Below, one piece after another: positions 1-12,120 of a DNA stretch of 64,000 bases. How positions within the stretch are numbered: the stretch's first letter is position 1; each line of letters starts with the position of its first letter. A model generated the notes under the pieces. That model was not told the DNA's origin. It searched no databases and saw only the letters and a list, made by a program, of their open reading frames with translations. The translations under genes were made by a program, and so were the position numbers. This stretch comes from Dreissena polymorpha. Taxonomy: Eukaryota; Mollusca; Bivalvia; Myida; Dreissenidae. Location: contig NC_068359.1 in assembly GCF_020536995.1 (NCBI RefSeq), positions 61,589,115-61,653,114 on the forward strand, in the 5' to 3' direction.

Positions 1-960
1 GGACCTGAATTCGATGAGGAAGTAAAACGGTTGTTGAAAATTCTCAATATAAGGAATAGCAAAAGTCGCCCTTATCACCCTCAAAGTCATGGGAAAGTTA
101 AAATGATGCATAAAACATTTAAGCATAAGATTGCATACGATTTGACGCATGCGGATAGCTTTGGTATAAACTGGGCAAAACAGCTACCAGAGTATAAACG
201 TATATTTAAAAATGATGCAAAAAATGTCTAGCAACGAAGTCATCGTAATAAAATTTGCTATGGAAAGGATCCTTATAATGACAATTCAAAGCTAAATCGC
301 AAACTGCTAATAAAGAAATAAAGAAAATAAGAGATGCCGAAAAGGTCGCAACACTAAATTGTAATAGCCGAAACGACAGAGCTCACGAGAAGGCAAACAA
401 AACACTATAAGAAAAAAGGTTTATTAACCCGAACCTGCTCGAGCAGGACAATCTGCCCTATCGGAAGAAAAATGGTACCACGTAAGCAACCTCACACAAT
501 ATACGTGTACATCAACTGGAACATCCAACAAGCAACTGTTTTATCGAAAACAGTATTGCATACCTACAACAAAATCGTCTCAGCTTGAAAACTTGAGATC
601 AGAATTCGGATTGTCCGTCATAATGTATCCGATTGGAAACGGAAACTGTTAGTGTGCAGCTGTTTCATATCACATACGCCAGTATGGAAGAAACGCTTAG
701 ACAAGATGTAGTAACCTTTTTGAAGCAAACACCCGTAGTTGGTAGAAGGATTTGTGGAGCAAACTGGTGGAACTCAATACTTAAGCAACCACGAAATTAT
801 TTGTCGCGGATGTCTAAAGGATATGAATACGGTGACAAAAACATTGCAAGCGATGTCGCAGCTGTATAGTATGCAGATTTTAATAGTGTCATATATGAAT
901 AGTGCCACTACATTGATAATTCCGGATGGGAGTTCATGTCTTTTAAGCCGTCACCCTCTA
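1..960 (+). mobile_element. Fossil Ty3/gypsy-like retroelement end (integrase piece with OTU-like tail)
   Basis: The first 230 bases encode the back half of a retroviral-type integrase core; the stretch RPYHPQSHGK followed by a basic helix is typical of Ty3/gypsy-type integrases, especially those resembling the domesticated KRBA2 protein. Further on, around 600-960, residues such as PIGNGNC recall the start of an OTU-type cysteine protease, a domain sometimes carried downstream of this integrase type. The element enters from the left edge of the window, so its front and family placement cannot be judged further. It is clearly broken, with several breaks, and looks like an old fossil copy. Family placement is from recognised motifs; the OTU assignment is weaker. 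Confidence 0.6.
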
Positions 961-979
961 ATAATACTATGACATAATA

Positions 980-1221
980 CTGAACGCTGGTGGTGATGAC
1001 CTGAACGCTGGCGTTGATGACCTGATCGCTGGCGATGATGACCTGATCGCTGGCGGTGATGACCTGATCGCTGACGGTGATGACCTGATCGCTGACGGTG
1101 ATGTCCTGAACGCTGACCGTGATGACCTGAACGATGGCGGTGATGACCTGAACGCTAGCGGTGATGACCTGAACGCTGACGGTGATGACCTGAACGCTGA
1201 CGGTGATGACCTAAACGCTGG
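980..1221. repeat. 21-bp minisatellite, 11.5 copies
   Basis: Eleven complete units of 21 bp plus a partial one, with the unit ctgaacgctgacggtgatga plus c and a few percent variation between units. Because 21 is a multiple of three, the plus strand reads as an acidic 7-residue repeat (LNADGDD-like) and the minus strand as a serine/arginine-rich one, both open by periodicity alone. It begins directly after the fossil retroelement region. Confidence 0.95.
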
Positions 1222-4200
1222 AGACCACCAATTACTTTTACGGCTTTTCATGACACGATGTTTTTGGAAATATAGTAATTATATAGTTTTTGTTTGTTCA
1301 TAAATATATTTACCCACGAAGAATGCCTTATTGTTTTCATCATACCAACAAAGACATTTGTATGTTACAGTATTGTATTTAAAATGAGTATAATCTATAC
1401 ATCGTATTATCGTTTACTTATTATTTTTTATTAATTTACTGCTTATTGCTTACGATATGTAGAAACGCGCAGTTATTTGTTATTTTTCAATTTAGTGTAA
1501 AATAAAAACAATTTGTTTCGTTATTTTTTGTCCTGTTTATTTTCCTTTCAATAGACTCATAGCTTGAATAATATTTTGTCACATGCTATACATTGTTTTC
1601 TATGTGTTACAGCCATGACGTATTTTTGTATATTTCACATGTGTAATATAACATTTTAAGGCGTTTTCGTTGGCTACAGAATGAATAACTAACAAATCGT
1701 ATGGCGGCTTTATTTTGGTGAAATGATGTCGTCAACATGAAATGACGTCACTATAGTAAACAACTATTAGATCTATATGCATTTGTTTGGTCAGATGTAT
1801 TTTAATTTGAATCTAGTTTAAAAGCATGTGATAATCAAAGCGCTGAAGGCACTTCCGTTGTTCGCTCTATGAGTGTATGCAATAGCAGTCACCGGAAATG
1901 AAGTTCGACCTTTTATATAATGCAAATCGAACGACAATAAAAAATACAAACATAAATATCATTTTACTTAAATTGTATAGAAGGGTGAGATTTTGCTTCT
2001 ACCGTGGCTAGATTTTGCTTCTTTGAGGGTTAGATTTATCAGAGTACCTGCAGCCAGAAACCATACCAGTCCACCAACCAAACTCACATGCTTTCACAAC
2101 CTCTCCAACTACTTAATCGTACTTAACGTGCGATACATTCTATATCGCAGGGTATCAAGGCCAGTGCGCGGTCAGTGTGACAGGAAATCGTCCTAACAAA
2201 GTTATGGCATAGGCTAAAGCGATACAAGAAACATCGTTCGGCATATGCTAACATTTCATGCACAATTGGGTACATCGTTTAAATAAGATATGTGCACTTT
2301 ACTAGATTCTGAATGTGCTTAGACCATTGACATGATAGACATCAGTTTTGGTTCATTTAATAAAAAATATTCTATAAACTTTACACATGTAGTTATCATA
2401 ATTAAATTGATTAACGATACTATACATAATATATACACCAGTCACATATGGCAAACAACTCAAACATGTATGTAAAGAACGCGCGCGTATACATATTTAA
2501 AATATGTATGGGTGATTCATGATAATGCGGTAATCCAATACTTTATTGCATTTTACACATATTATTTGTGCGTTTTAGCTATAGATAAATTATCATCAAT
2601 ATATAATATTGATAAATGAATATTAAAATATGACTAAACATCTCGTACAGATATGGACGGGATTCAGTTTACATTTATGAAAAAAACAACATCCGCACGA
2701 TAAGTCACATCAATTCAAATTGATTCCATAGATTTAAATATGTAAATGTCGTTTACCAACAAAAATAGAACAACAACACGGTACTTTTCGTTTTAACCGT
2801 TTAAACAAAAAAAAACTCACTGTTAACACGCTTGATTTATTAAAGCTTAACAAGAACTGTACAAACGGATGTTATTCAAATTCCTAAACAGTTTAACCCA
2901 ACGCCTATATCCTGTATCAAAAAACAAGCAGCCAAACAACTTATACCCTGTAATGAAATCCCAACATTAAATTTAAATCGCTATAAGTTCTGGCGTTTTT
3001 ATATTTATTTTAATTTTTCAGAAAAATAATGTTTTTTTAAAGTATGAAGTAAAAATATTTTTCTTTGATACCTTAAACTGGAGTAAGAGCTATGTAATAA
3101 AAACTTTGTATTTACTTATTTAGCAGACAATTTGTTGATAACGCACTTGTGTACATTGTCAGCGTAACGTCTTTATTGGTGTCGAGCTTAATGCTCAATG
3201 TCTCTTTCACACAAACATAAAATCTGTGCATGATTGCATAGTTGTAGGTAATCAAGTAAAACATCATATTAATGAAATCATGTTTTTTTAGTTGTTTTTT
3301 TATCAAGAGGTATATTGTCATTTAAGAACATGTGTGACGGTGTCCTTCAAATAACAGAAAGGTGTCGGTGTATATATGTAACCATGATTTTTTAATTTGC
3401 TCGTTTTTTTTCTATAGGTCGGTTGGTGGAGGTTTCCCAACTTACTCTTGAACTTGAACTTAATCTCGCGTTGCGATTAAGGATTTCAAAATGAATTGCT
3501 GCAAATATAAACCTATTTTTTGAATATGTGTCGCTCAAACTACCAGAGTCTGTCGATGTTAAGTAATTACATTAAAGTTGACACAAATGGCTTGCCCAAG
3601 CTCTACTGTTAACTGAGAATTGTATGCCATATCATGAACTTATAATACTCTGCTCTTTTAAATGCTTAAATGGTTTTAAAAATTAGTAGAAAGAAAATAT
3701 TTCACCAGACTAAAATGTGTGATGCGAACATTCTCCATACGTTTCAGATGAGTCGTTAACACGAACACAACTATTAAGCACATATTGATGTAAAAGCGTC
3801 ATTATCAAAAATCAAAATCATGGAAATTTAATGTGACGACTATCATCAAAAACGAATTAAATATTCTACATCCTAGTTTATTGAAGATAAATTAAATCGT
3901 TTACTCTCAATGAACTCAATTTTCCGTTACCAATCCTAACATCCATTCAAACATTTGTCACTGTTAGCCGGATGTTATTGAAGCGACAGACCGGGGATAA
4001 TTTGAAATTATAATATTGAAACAAGAACCATTCTTCGATTAGAGTTTATCAAATAACTCAGTTTTCACGAGTAAAACATAATTATATGTATATTTCCCGA
4101 GCAAAGCTCGTGTTTCACTTTAATTTTGTGATATGTGCTGTAGTGTTTCTTCTACAGAATACACTATTTATCACCATTAAAGGAACACCATTTAAGGAGC

Positions 4201-5600
4201 AAAACACCATAGAAAGTTATACTGGTTTTATTAACATCCGTACTCGTCAAGCATACAAATCAGTCTGTCGGTGTACATGTTATCAAATAGGCATTCATGC
4301 CGAAGGCGTGTCCTGCAAGTAGGCGTGGCCAGTGCAAGCTACACCACATGTGCTAAAATGATTACCACGCCTATCCGAGAAAGTCATGTACTTCATACTC
4401 ATAATTCTTACATTGATGAATGTAATGCTTCAAGCAATATACGTTAAAACTTTCAACTGGTTTATATCTAGTGTTGTTGTTGTTGTTAATGTTGTAAAAT
4501 GCCTTTAAGGCCACTTTTAAATATTAATAAAAACATACGGCAATTGCACAACATAGACCAATAACTGGTGCATATTTTATTTTATTATGTACATTTTCAC
4601 AGTTGTTTAGATTAATCGGGTTAAATTAAAAAAAATAATATCTACAGCTGCCAATCTAGACCTAAATTCACAGTTATAAAATTTTGTTCACGTTGTGTTA
4701 TACTCTGAATGTAATGGCGTTCATATAATGAAATAAGTGTTGTGTTTGGCCTCTATGAATAATAAACGAATATCAATTACGAAGCTGGCGAAGGGGCTCA
4801 AATCGATCATAAAGTTGATTGAACAAAAAGCAGATTATTGCCTGTCAGCAGTAATAAGCGTGTATTACTTTAACAAGTAAACACTATATTGTGGTAAATG
4901 TATGTATTCTTATAAATTGAAAACATAGTTAGGCTAACGTTTAGTGTTTATTTATTGAATTTCTTTGTAAAACTAGTATTGTACGTTATACAAAACTCGG
5001 ATTTTGTAAATTAATTAGTTAATATTTCTATAAATAGCGCATGGTAACGATTTTATAAGACGTATATTATAACCCATGATTTTTTACACATAAATAATCG
5101 AACAAAAATCATAGACTTTATATCTCTCTATATATAGCACAACTTTAGGAGTAATTTTCTTTCTTCTATTTAGCAAAATATATTGTATACAAGTTTTTAT
5201 AAAATTAAAAAAAATGTTCTGATTCTGGTAAGCTAAATATTGCGACTTGCTTTGAAGATTTAATTGTGTGAATACTCATAACAAATCTATATTTCCTCAA
5301 GAAATAAAAATAAATTTCCAAAATGACACAGCATAAAATTTAAGGGTTAACCTAATGTTTGCAAGTAAAAATATGTAAATTTTCTCGCAACCCTGGGCTA
5401 TAAACATATTGTACATTTATTTTTCAAAGATAATAATTTACAATTCATAACTCTTCGAAAGGCAGTTGAAACCACAAGTCGTTTGATACGCCATAATCCG
5501 TGACAGGAGCTATACACGCTTTGCTGCATAGTAATTGAAAATAATCTGAAGATCAGATCTCTTTAAAGCGCGGCTTCATTGCTAACGTACATATTTTACC
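1222..5600. other. AT-rich intergenic stretch
   Basis: No supportable gene. Short open frames here (for example 1993-2196, 3112-3321, 4086-4322) have no recognisable domain and no splice context. One short dispersed repeat lies at 1832-1900. A full CRE palindrome (TGACGTCA) occurs near 1743, with no gene beside it. Confidence 0.7.
1832..1900 (+). repeat. Short dispersed repeat, copy 1
   Basis: The block beginning atcaaagcgctgaaggcac and running through ttgttcgctct matches another copy at 6984-7066. Both are followed some tens of bases later by gtgagattttg. The family is not recognised. Confidence 0.6.
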
Positions 5601-5814
5601 TTATTTTATTTTAAAGGAAAGTTTGTTTTCATAACAACGTTGGTTTGAAACTTCGTGATGTGGCAGAAGTTGCTAGAATTAAAAAGATAAATATGTAAAG
5701 AAAACCATAGTTGCTTTTGCCGTAACACACTGACAGAATGGTAGAAATAGTTAAAAACAAGACTATTGCCAAGCAATACATGTACCCTACCGGCTCCACC
5801 ATTGTCAGAAATTC

Positions 5815-6191
5815 CACCATTATCAGTATTTTTGACGTAGGAACAAAATGAAATGACGTGCATAATGTCCATATTGCCATCTATCCATGTTTCAAGTTTC
5901 ATGAAAATATATGAAGAACTTTTTAAGTTATCGCAGGATCCAGAAGACCACCATTTTCAGCTGTATTTCAAGTCTATTTGTTGCCATAGCAACCAGAATT
6001 TTTGAAGTAGGAACACAATGAAATGACGTGCATAATGTCCATATTGCCATCTATCCATGTTTTAAGTTTCATGAAAAAATATTAGAACTTTTTAAGTTAT
6101 CGCAGGATCCAGAAAAGTGTGACTGACTGATAGACTGACAGACAGACAGAGCGCAAACCATAAGTCCCCTCCGGTGAAACCGGTAGGGGAC
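5815..6191 (+). repeat. Tandem pair of a dispersed element ending in a tight hairpin
   Basis: Two roughly 125-bp units (about 5825-5945 and 5998-6115) share gacgtgcataatgtccata and a long stretch through gttatcgcaggatccagaa. The second continues into a gactgacagacagacag stretch and then a hairpin at 6164-6191, in which gtcccct pairs with aggggac and ccggt with accgg. I recall similar terminal hairpins on non-coding bivalve elements; the superfamily is not certain. Confidence 0.6.
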
Positions 6192-6816
6192 AAAAACTAT
6201 AAACTCTGCTTTAAGTGACAGTAGAAGCTGCACATGTGCAGACTTCACTGGTAGTATTTAAATAACTAACTCAATTTAAGGACACACACTGGGTCAGATA
6301 ATAATCTGTTCGCTTGCAAATAACTAATGTTCAAAAAAGAAGTTCCGTATTAAGTGAGTTGAAAAACAGAAACAAATTGTGCGTTGTGTTGCGAAGGAAT
6401 AAATGTATGCAAAAACAGTAAGACACGATACGTTAGAGTCACGTGATCAATCTGTAAAATAATTACACAATCTTAAACGTGGAAAGAAGAAGTATCGTTT
6501 TAAGTGATAAATAATTAAGCAAACGCATGTATCATTTTATTAAGAATTTGATTAGAATAAAACATGCATAAAACAAATTCAAATTTAAAATGTTGTATTT
6601 TTATATGCTTTCCATCAACTATTTAGGCACAATCTCGGTAGAAGGTAGAATACTGTGTTCTGTTTCGTACGTTTATTAAAGAATACTTTAAATTTAGATT
6701 CGGATGTTATGAATGGGTCAGGTAAAGTCAAACTACTCGCAGCGATTACCTGTGGCATTGTTTTCCAGATAGAAATGACACAAATAACAGATACCAAATA
6801 GATGTTACACATCAAT

Positions 6817-6878
6817 TAACCCCTAACCCTAACCCCTAACCCTACCCCTACTCCTTCCCCTTACCCTTACCCTAAACC
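6817..6878. repeat. Interstitial telomere-like repeat
   Basis: About ten degenerate units of CCCTAA/CCCCTAA/CCCTTA type. The TTAGGG-type sequence is the usual metazoan telomere, including in molluscs, so this looks like an internal telomere-like tract. It is short and degenerate, so it is not a chromosome end. Confidence 0.75.
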
Positions 6879-6983
6879 TTCGTGGGCGGAGTTAACACCG
6901 CTCTTTCAATTGTGCAATTTCTCTTTGGGTGAGAATCTATTTGGAATACAATGTTCTCGCAGAGGCGCTACGCAGCTCACGCA

Positions 6984-7066
6984 TATCAAAGCGCTGAAGG
7001 CACTGCAGTTGTTCGCTCTTTTAACGTATTTAATATAACTTATAGTCACAGGACATCTCAGTGGTG
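6984..7066 (+). repeat. Short dispersed repeat, copy 2
   Basis: Second copy of the block seen at 1832-1900, starting atcaaagcgctgaaggcac and followed by gtgagattttg and a run of A. Confidence 0.6.
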
Positions 7067-7119
7067 AGATTTTGAAAAAAAAAAAAAACATCAAGGCGGA
7101 AAATGCCATCGATTTACAA

Positions 7120-8440
7120 TATTTTATAATTTTATACAGGACTCACACAAACTCTACTTATGATTACAAAGATGAAGAAAGAAATTCAACGTATATCTAA
7201 GTTGGCGCTCAGGAAAAGTCTGAGAGTCTTACAAAGAATGAACCACAACATAATTTTAATAATAAGTGTGTTGGTATCAGCGAGCATTTTATTTAATTCT
7301 TAATCAAACCACTTAAAAACTATTTAATACCTTTCGCCTGAAATTAAATGCTTCATTTAATGCATTTCCATTTATTTTTATTCATGTTCATGTACTGACT
7401 TTAACGTGTAAAATCTCTACTATCCCACCCGTCACCAATGTTTTTATGAACGTAACATCTACTGCAATTTTTCAGTCACGAATTAACGTATTTTTTTCTA
7501 TAGTTTCAATGGGTAAATACTCTCTCGTCGTGTGTATGTATTCTGATTTACTTTTTTCATCATAAAATACTACATGCACGTCTATATTTAGTAACAGCAC
7601 CTGTCTGTTTTCAACACGCACGCTTTTCATCTACTGCGAAGTAAGGCTTAGTAATATATTTATGTACATGTACAAATGTCAGCGTTTATTCCAAAGAAGT
7701 ATTCTCTTTTTTGTTCACAATATGACATTGTTTTAGTGTTTTTCGGCATAGCTGTTTAACGTCACATTTGACCTTTCAAGACCTTCACAGAAAGCCAATA
7801 GAATATAAAAGAAATTTCTCGCCAGTAGGTCCGAATAAATTAAATCAAATTTTACATTGGTCAATTTGAAAGAAAGCCCCATTGACCACACAGCACTTCG
7901 AAATAGACAGAATACATTTAGCGCAATCCCGATTCCCAACAGCTCTCTTTGTAGAGGCGTAGCTAATGTTTCTCGGCCGTGTAAGATCAATAATTAGAAC
8001 ATCGCCAGCTATAAATAAGACAGAATATTCTGGGAAAAAGATTTAATAATAGTTTAAAAACGTTAATTTTAAATCAGTTATATTCAATCCATTATATGTT
8101 TATAGATAAATGAAACAACTATGTATTTTCTGTATTGTATTTGACATTTGTAGTGATTCTGTAAATAAATTGCGAATGAAAACGTTAATAATTAACGTTT
8201 AAAGCGATCATGAGTGCAAAGAAAACGAATTATTTCGAACCTGCCATTTGTAAACTTTATACCGAGCATGGTATATAAGCAGTATAGAAGCATATGTTTT
8301 GTATGAATCTCTCTCTAATGCGTGCGTACTCATTTTGCATATTTAATAAACTTTTGAAACAGAAATTACAGAGCCACTTCAGTGCACATACTTATGGCTT
8401 GTCAAACGTTGCAAAATTTAATGTTTCCATATGTATGTGG
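7120..8440. other. AT-rich intergenic stretch
   Basis: I see no gene or recognisable repeat here. The open frame on the minus strand at 7733-7990 has no domain or splice signals that persuade me. Confidence 0.6.
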
Positions 8441-8446
8441 TATATT

Positions 8447-8448
<2 letters not shown>

Positions 8449-8509
<61 letters not shown>
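8449..8509. repeat. (TA)n microsatellite
   Basis: About 30 uninterrupted TA units. The Tyr/Ile-rich open frames across it are artefacts of the repeat. Confidence 0.97.
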
Positions 8510-8512
<3 letters not shown>

Positions 8513-8735
8513 ATATATTTCCATTTTTGTGTGGTATAATTGCATATATATGTTGTATAAATTCATATATATATGGTAAAATCCGATATATGTATTGCAT
8601 AACTAATATATATTGTATAATTTCATATTTATGTTCGATATTTTCATATATATGTTCTAAAAGTTCATATATGTATGCAATATTTTGATATATATGTGGT
8701 ATAATTCTGATATTTGTGTTGTATAATTTATATTT
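8510..8735. repeat. Degenerate 20-23-bp AT-rich tandem array
   Basis: About eleven diverged units of the form tgtataatttcatatatatg follow the (TA)n tract without a gap. The TA tract may be an expanded, homogenised part of this older array. Confidence 0.65.
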
Positions 8736-8753
8736 GTCAACCAGTCTACACAT

Positions 8754-9026
8754 GTGCTTTGCATCCGACATTTGAAAGAAAACACCAACATATACCTTGA
8801 ACATTTTGTAGGGTTAAACACACAAGATCGCGACGAACCGTTAAATGATATATACGGTGCAAACGGACTAATTGACAATTTAGACGACGATACAAGAAAC
8901 TACCGGTTTAGCCAACTAAAAAAGAAAATACCAGAAAAAAAGTCAGCATTCAAACAAACGAACATTTGTGAGTTACTCGCAGGCTGTTCTGGTTTTATGC
9001 TGGTTAGTTGGCCTAAAATTTCTTGA
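8754..9026 (+). CDS. Uncertain 90-residue open frame
   Basis: Not recognised. It starts at an ATG and reads 90 residues. The middle is hydrophilic and charged (NDIYGANGLIDNLDDDTRNY, then a Lys-rich stretch), which is more balanced in composition than the chance frames around it. There is no signal peptide, no known domain and no clear splice site, and it lies between an AT-rich array and a dispersed repeat. It could be a fragment of a lost gene or of a transposon protein; equally it may be chance. Confidence 0.2.
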   Translation: MLCIRHLKENTNIYLEHFVGLNTQDRDEPLNDIYGANGLIDNLDDDTRNYRFSQLKKKIPEKKSAFKQTNICELLAGCSGFMLVSWPKIS

Positions 9027-9049
9027 AATCTTACATCTGATGGCATTTT

Positions 9050-9370
9050 TTAGGCATGGCTTCCTTTTATGTTATAATGATTGCAAAAACATTTTTTAAA
9101 GTTCTGGAGGGGATGTCACCCTCTGTGATGCTGGACGACCCTGTAATTAGGTCAAAAGGTCAATGAGTGCATTTTGCTTTAAAAATTGAGGTAATATTGA
9201 CAAAATTGTAAGCTATCAGATACTATTACTGATTTTACTCCTGAACTGACTTATATTTGATACATGAAGGGTTATCTCATTTTTTAACTGATTTTGGCTT
9301 TTGCTTTTCAAGTAGGTCAAAGGTCATCAAGTGCACTTTTATAACCCGTATAGAACGTAAATTGCAGTGT
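9050..9370 (+). repeat. Dispersed repeat with AGGTCA half sites
   Basis: Contains two related halves, each with an aggtcaaaaggtca or aggtcaaaggtca stretch followed by a 'gtgca(c/t)tttt' block. The second, at 9314-9326, is a perfect DR1 (AGGTCA, one base, AGGTCA). It resembles the repeat units in the 48-60 kb region. Confidence 0.5.
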
Positions 9371-11570
9371 ATGTTGAAACCAACAAAAGATCCATGTATT
9401 ATATATTTGTAAGTAACTTTTCAATGACAGATGGATACTTTGATGATTAAAAGAGTATTTATCTGTTGTATCTCAAGTGAATGTTCCTAACTTTGTTAAT
9501 TACGTTACCTAAATTAAAAGAAAACAATATTCATTTATAGACTTTTAATACTTATTTTGTTTTATAAAATAACAACTTTTTTATCATTAGAACCAAAATT
9601 ATTTCTGCATTATCCTATCTTTACAATTACGAGACTTTAAACAATCAAAGTATAGGTACAAGTAAACATGTGTGATCTACGTTACAGTCTAAATATATAT
9701 ATTGTTTTATATGCATATTATTATGCTAAATACTATTTTAAATAAAAGATTTCAGCTCAAATAGTATACTCTAATGAAGTTCTTAATACTGTACGTTCTA
9801 TAATGTCATATTCATGCAATATTTACTTCACTAAATTAGTATTAATTGTAATAGATATGAATAATGTCAACAGAAATTATTTTATCAAAAACATTGATCT
9901 ATTAAGTAATATATTTCACAATCTTGCAATACCATTTATAAATAAAACAAATGTTCATCTGACTTCAATGCACTTTTATGACCTATTGTATCATGATGCT
10001 GAAGATAATGTCGGTCTTGTGTGATAATTAATTTAACATACGTTAGATCAATTCACAGTTTTTTTTCCAAAACACGAATTACTATGGAAGTATATGTATC
10101 TTCTTATCTTTTATCGTTTACAATTATTATCTAGGGTTTAAACAGCCATTCGCTTCACATGCGCATTCAATGACGATGATTCAATCGTGTTCATATAATT
10201 AATACAAAATCAATGTTCATTTCTTAAAAAATTGTTGATTCATCATGGTTGTTTATTGGTCAATACTCAGCGATTTGGAGTTCTGATATTTCAAGTTATA
10301 TTAATACTTACATTTTGTTAAAATGTAATTTTGCGTATAATTGAATTTTGTGTGTATTTTATGGCTTTTATAATAGTGATTAAATGAAACGCTTGATGTA
10401 ATTGTTTCGAAAGGATTAGACCTAACATCGTATGATTAAAAGTTGTTGTCAAAATGATGTTACCTGTTTAACAGTACACATAGCGTGTCTATATGGTTTT
10501 CTATTCGACCACATCCAAGAATATAATTAACACCATTGATGTTGCAGTGTTTCTACGCAGGTATTTAAATCATTCTGCACCGCGCAAATTTGATAATAAC
10601 GTATTGAATATTAAGAAAGAAGAAGTATTTTCTGCTTGTAATATTTATGAACACACGATGAAAACCACCTTTAACTGAATGATGTGAATAAATAATGTCG
10701 TGATTTACGGAGTTATTAAATTAAACAATCAAGTTATAACATGCCAAAGATTTGACTGTATTACTGTTGTAACAACTATTTCATATTTAAGTTTATATAA
10801 AGCGGTCTTTTGTCTCTTGATTCTATTTCATATTGAGTTTTACACCTTTTTTTACTACACGCATATTGTAGTACCAGATTGTATGCATATTTACCAATTG
10901 ACGATGATATCGTCAAGCATAATGATATACACTGATAAAGATATACACTGCACACATTAATATTATTGGATAGTGGGACTTTTACAACGGTACCGTTCTG
11001 CTATAACTACTTCGTATATTATTACTACTATTACTTTTTTCTAGCGCTCTCGAAGTGTCACCGAAACAAAATTGTGTTGATAAAAATATTTAACGAAGAG
11101 ACCTTTTTGTTATGGAACCATCAACAGATATTAAAAATTAATCTATTTGTTCAATGTAATAAATAATTTGAAGTCGATATGCCTTTATGATCTTTGGAAC
11201 ATTTGCAAGATTCCTAATAATGTTTGCATCATGGTCTTTCTTCTTTATAGTTAACATGAGGTAAGCGATTATTGTAGCGGTGTTCCTTTGCCTTGCTATG
11301 TCCAGTATGTTAAACACTTAACATGATTTATTCATAAAAGTGGGACAGATCCGTTAAAAGTCGTTTTACATTTCATAGCATATTTCACTCTCATCTATTT
11401 ACATCCCAATTAAATTATCAATGTCAATAAATTGTATTACCACTCAAATTGAATTATATTGAGGTTTTAATTAAAGAGCTTGTTACTATTTTGCATAAAT
11501 GCATTTTAAGAATATATTAAAACAATACATTATCACTTTTATTTTACCCAATACATATTTGTTAATTTAA
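9371..11570. other. AT-rich intergenic stretch
   Basis: No gene supported. Several short open frames (9803-10024, 10493-10678, 10700-10960) are AT-biased and carry no domain. Confidence 0.6.
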
Positions 11571-11574
11571 TTAC

Positions 11575-12120
11575 ATAGTGCATACCATTCATATCATACT
11601 TATTAATATTTCAAATAAATGTCTTTAAAACTTTAAAATTAAATCAGTTTAGCACCTTTCCGGAGGCCGAGGCCCCTTTCCGCTACGAGCCTTTCACGTT
11701 ACTCGTATCGTACGGCATTCAAAAATATTGTAAAATTAAATCATTACTTGATGGATTTGAATGAAATTTAAAATGTAAACATAAAGTAAGGTTTCGTTAG
11801 TGAAAATACTAATAAATGTCTCTACACATTTTAAAATAAATAATTTTAGCCCCTTTCCGAAGGCCGAAGCCCCTTTCTGCTACGAGCCCTTTCCGTGGTG
11901 CTCGCCCTTTTCCGTTCCTCGTATCGTAGTACGGCATTCAAAAATAGTGTAAAGTTAAATCATTTCATGATGGATTTGAATGAAATTTAACATATAACCA
12001 CAATGTAAGGTGCTGTTTATGGAAATACCAATAAATGTTTTTAAAACATTGAACATAAATTAATTTAGGCCTTTTCCGAACACTGAAAGCCCATTCCGCT
12101 ATTCGGTCATACCCCGTGGA
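11575..12120. repeat. Tandem array of about 210-bp units, roughly 2.5 copies
   Basis: Each unit alternates a GC-richer block (cctttccgaaggccgaagcc, ctacgagccc, ctcgtatcgta) with an AT-rich block (ttgatggatttgaatgaaat). Unit starts fall near 11647, 11857 and 12066, with a partial AT-rich piece before the first. The GC-rich blocks have diverged more than the AT-rich ones. Confidence 0.8.

Noticed and set aside
967-1251. Ser/Arg-rich minus-strand frame
   Set aside because: It is a by-product of the 21-bp minisatellite.
4086-4322. Possible small secreted protein (hydrophobic start, Cys-containing tail)
   Set aside because: The hydrophobic segment follows a charged start in AT-rich DNA; no cleavage site, family or splice context convinced me.
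5606-5902. 98-codon minus-strand open frame
   Set aside because: Its left part overlaps a dispersed non-coding repeat that occurs again about 180 bp away.
8294-8804. Overlapping Tyr/Ile-rich open frames
   Set aside because: They are translations of (TA)n and the adjoining AT-rich array.
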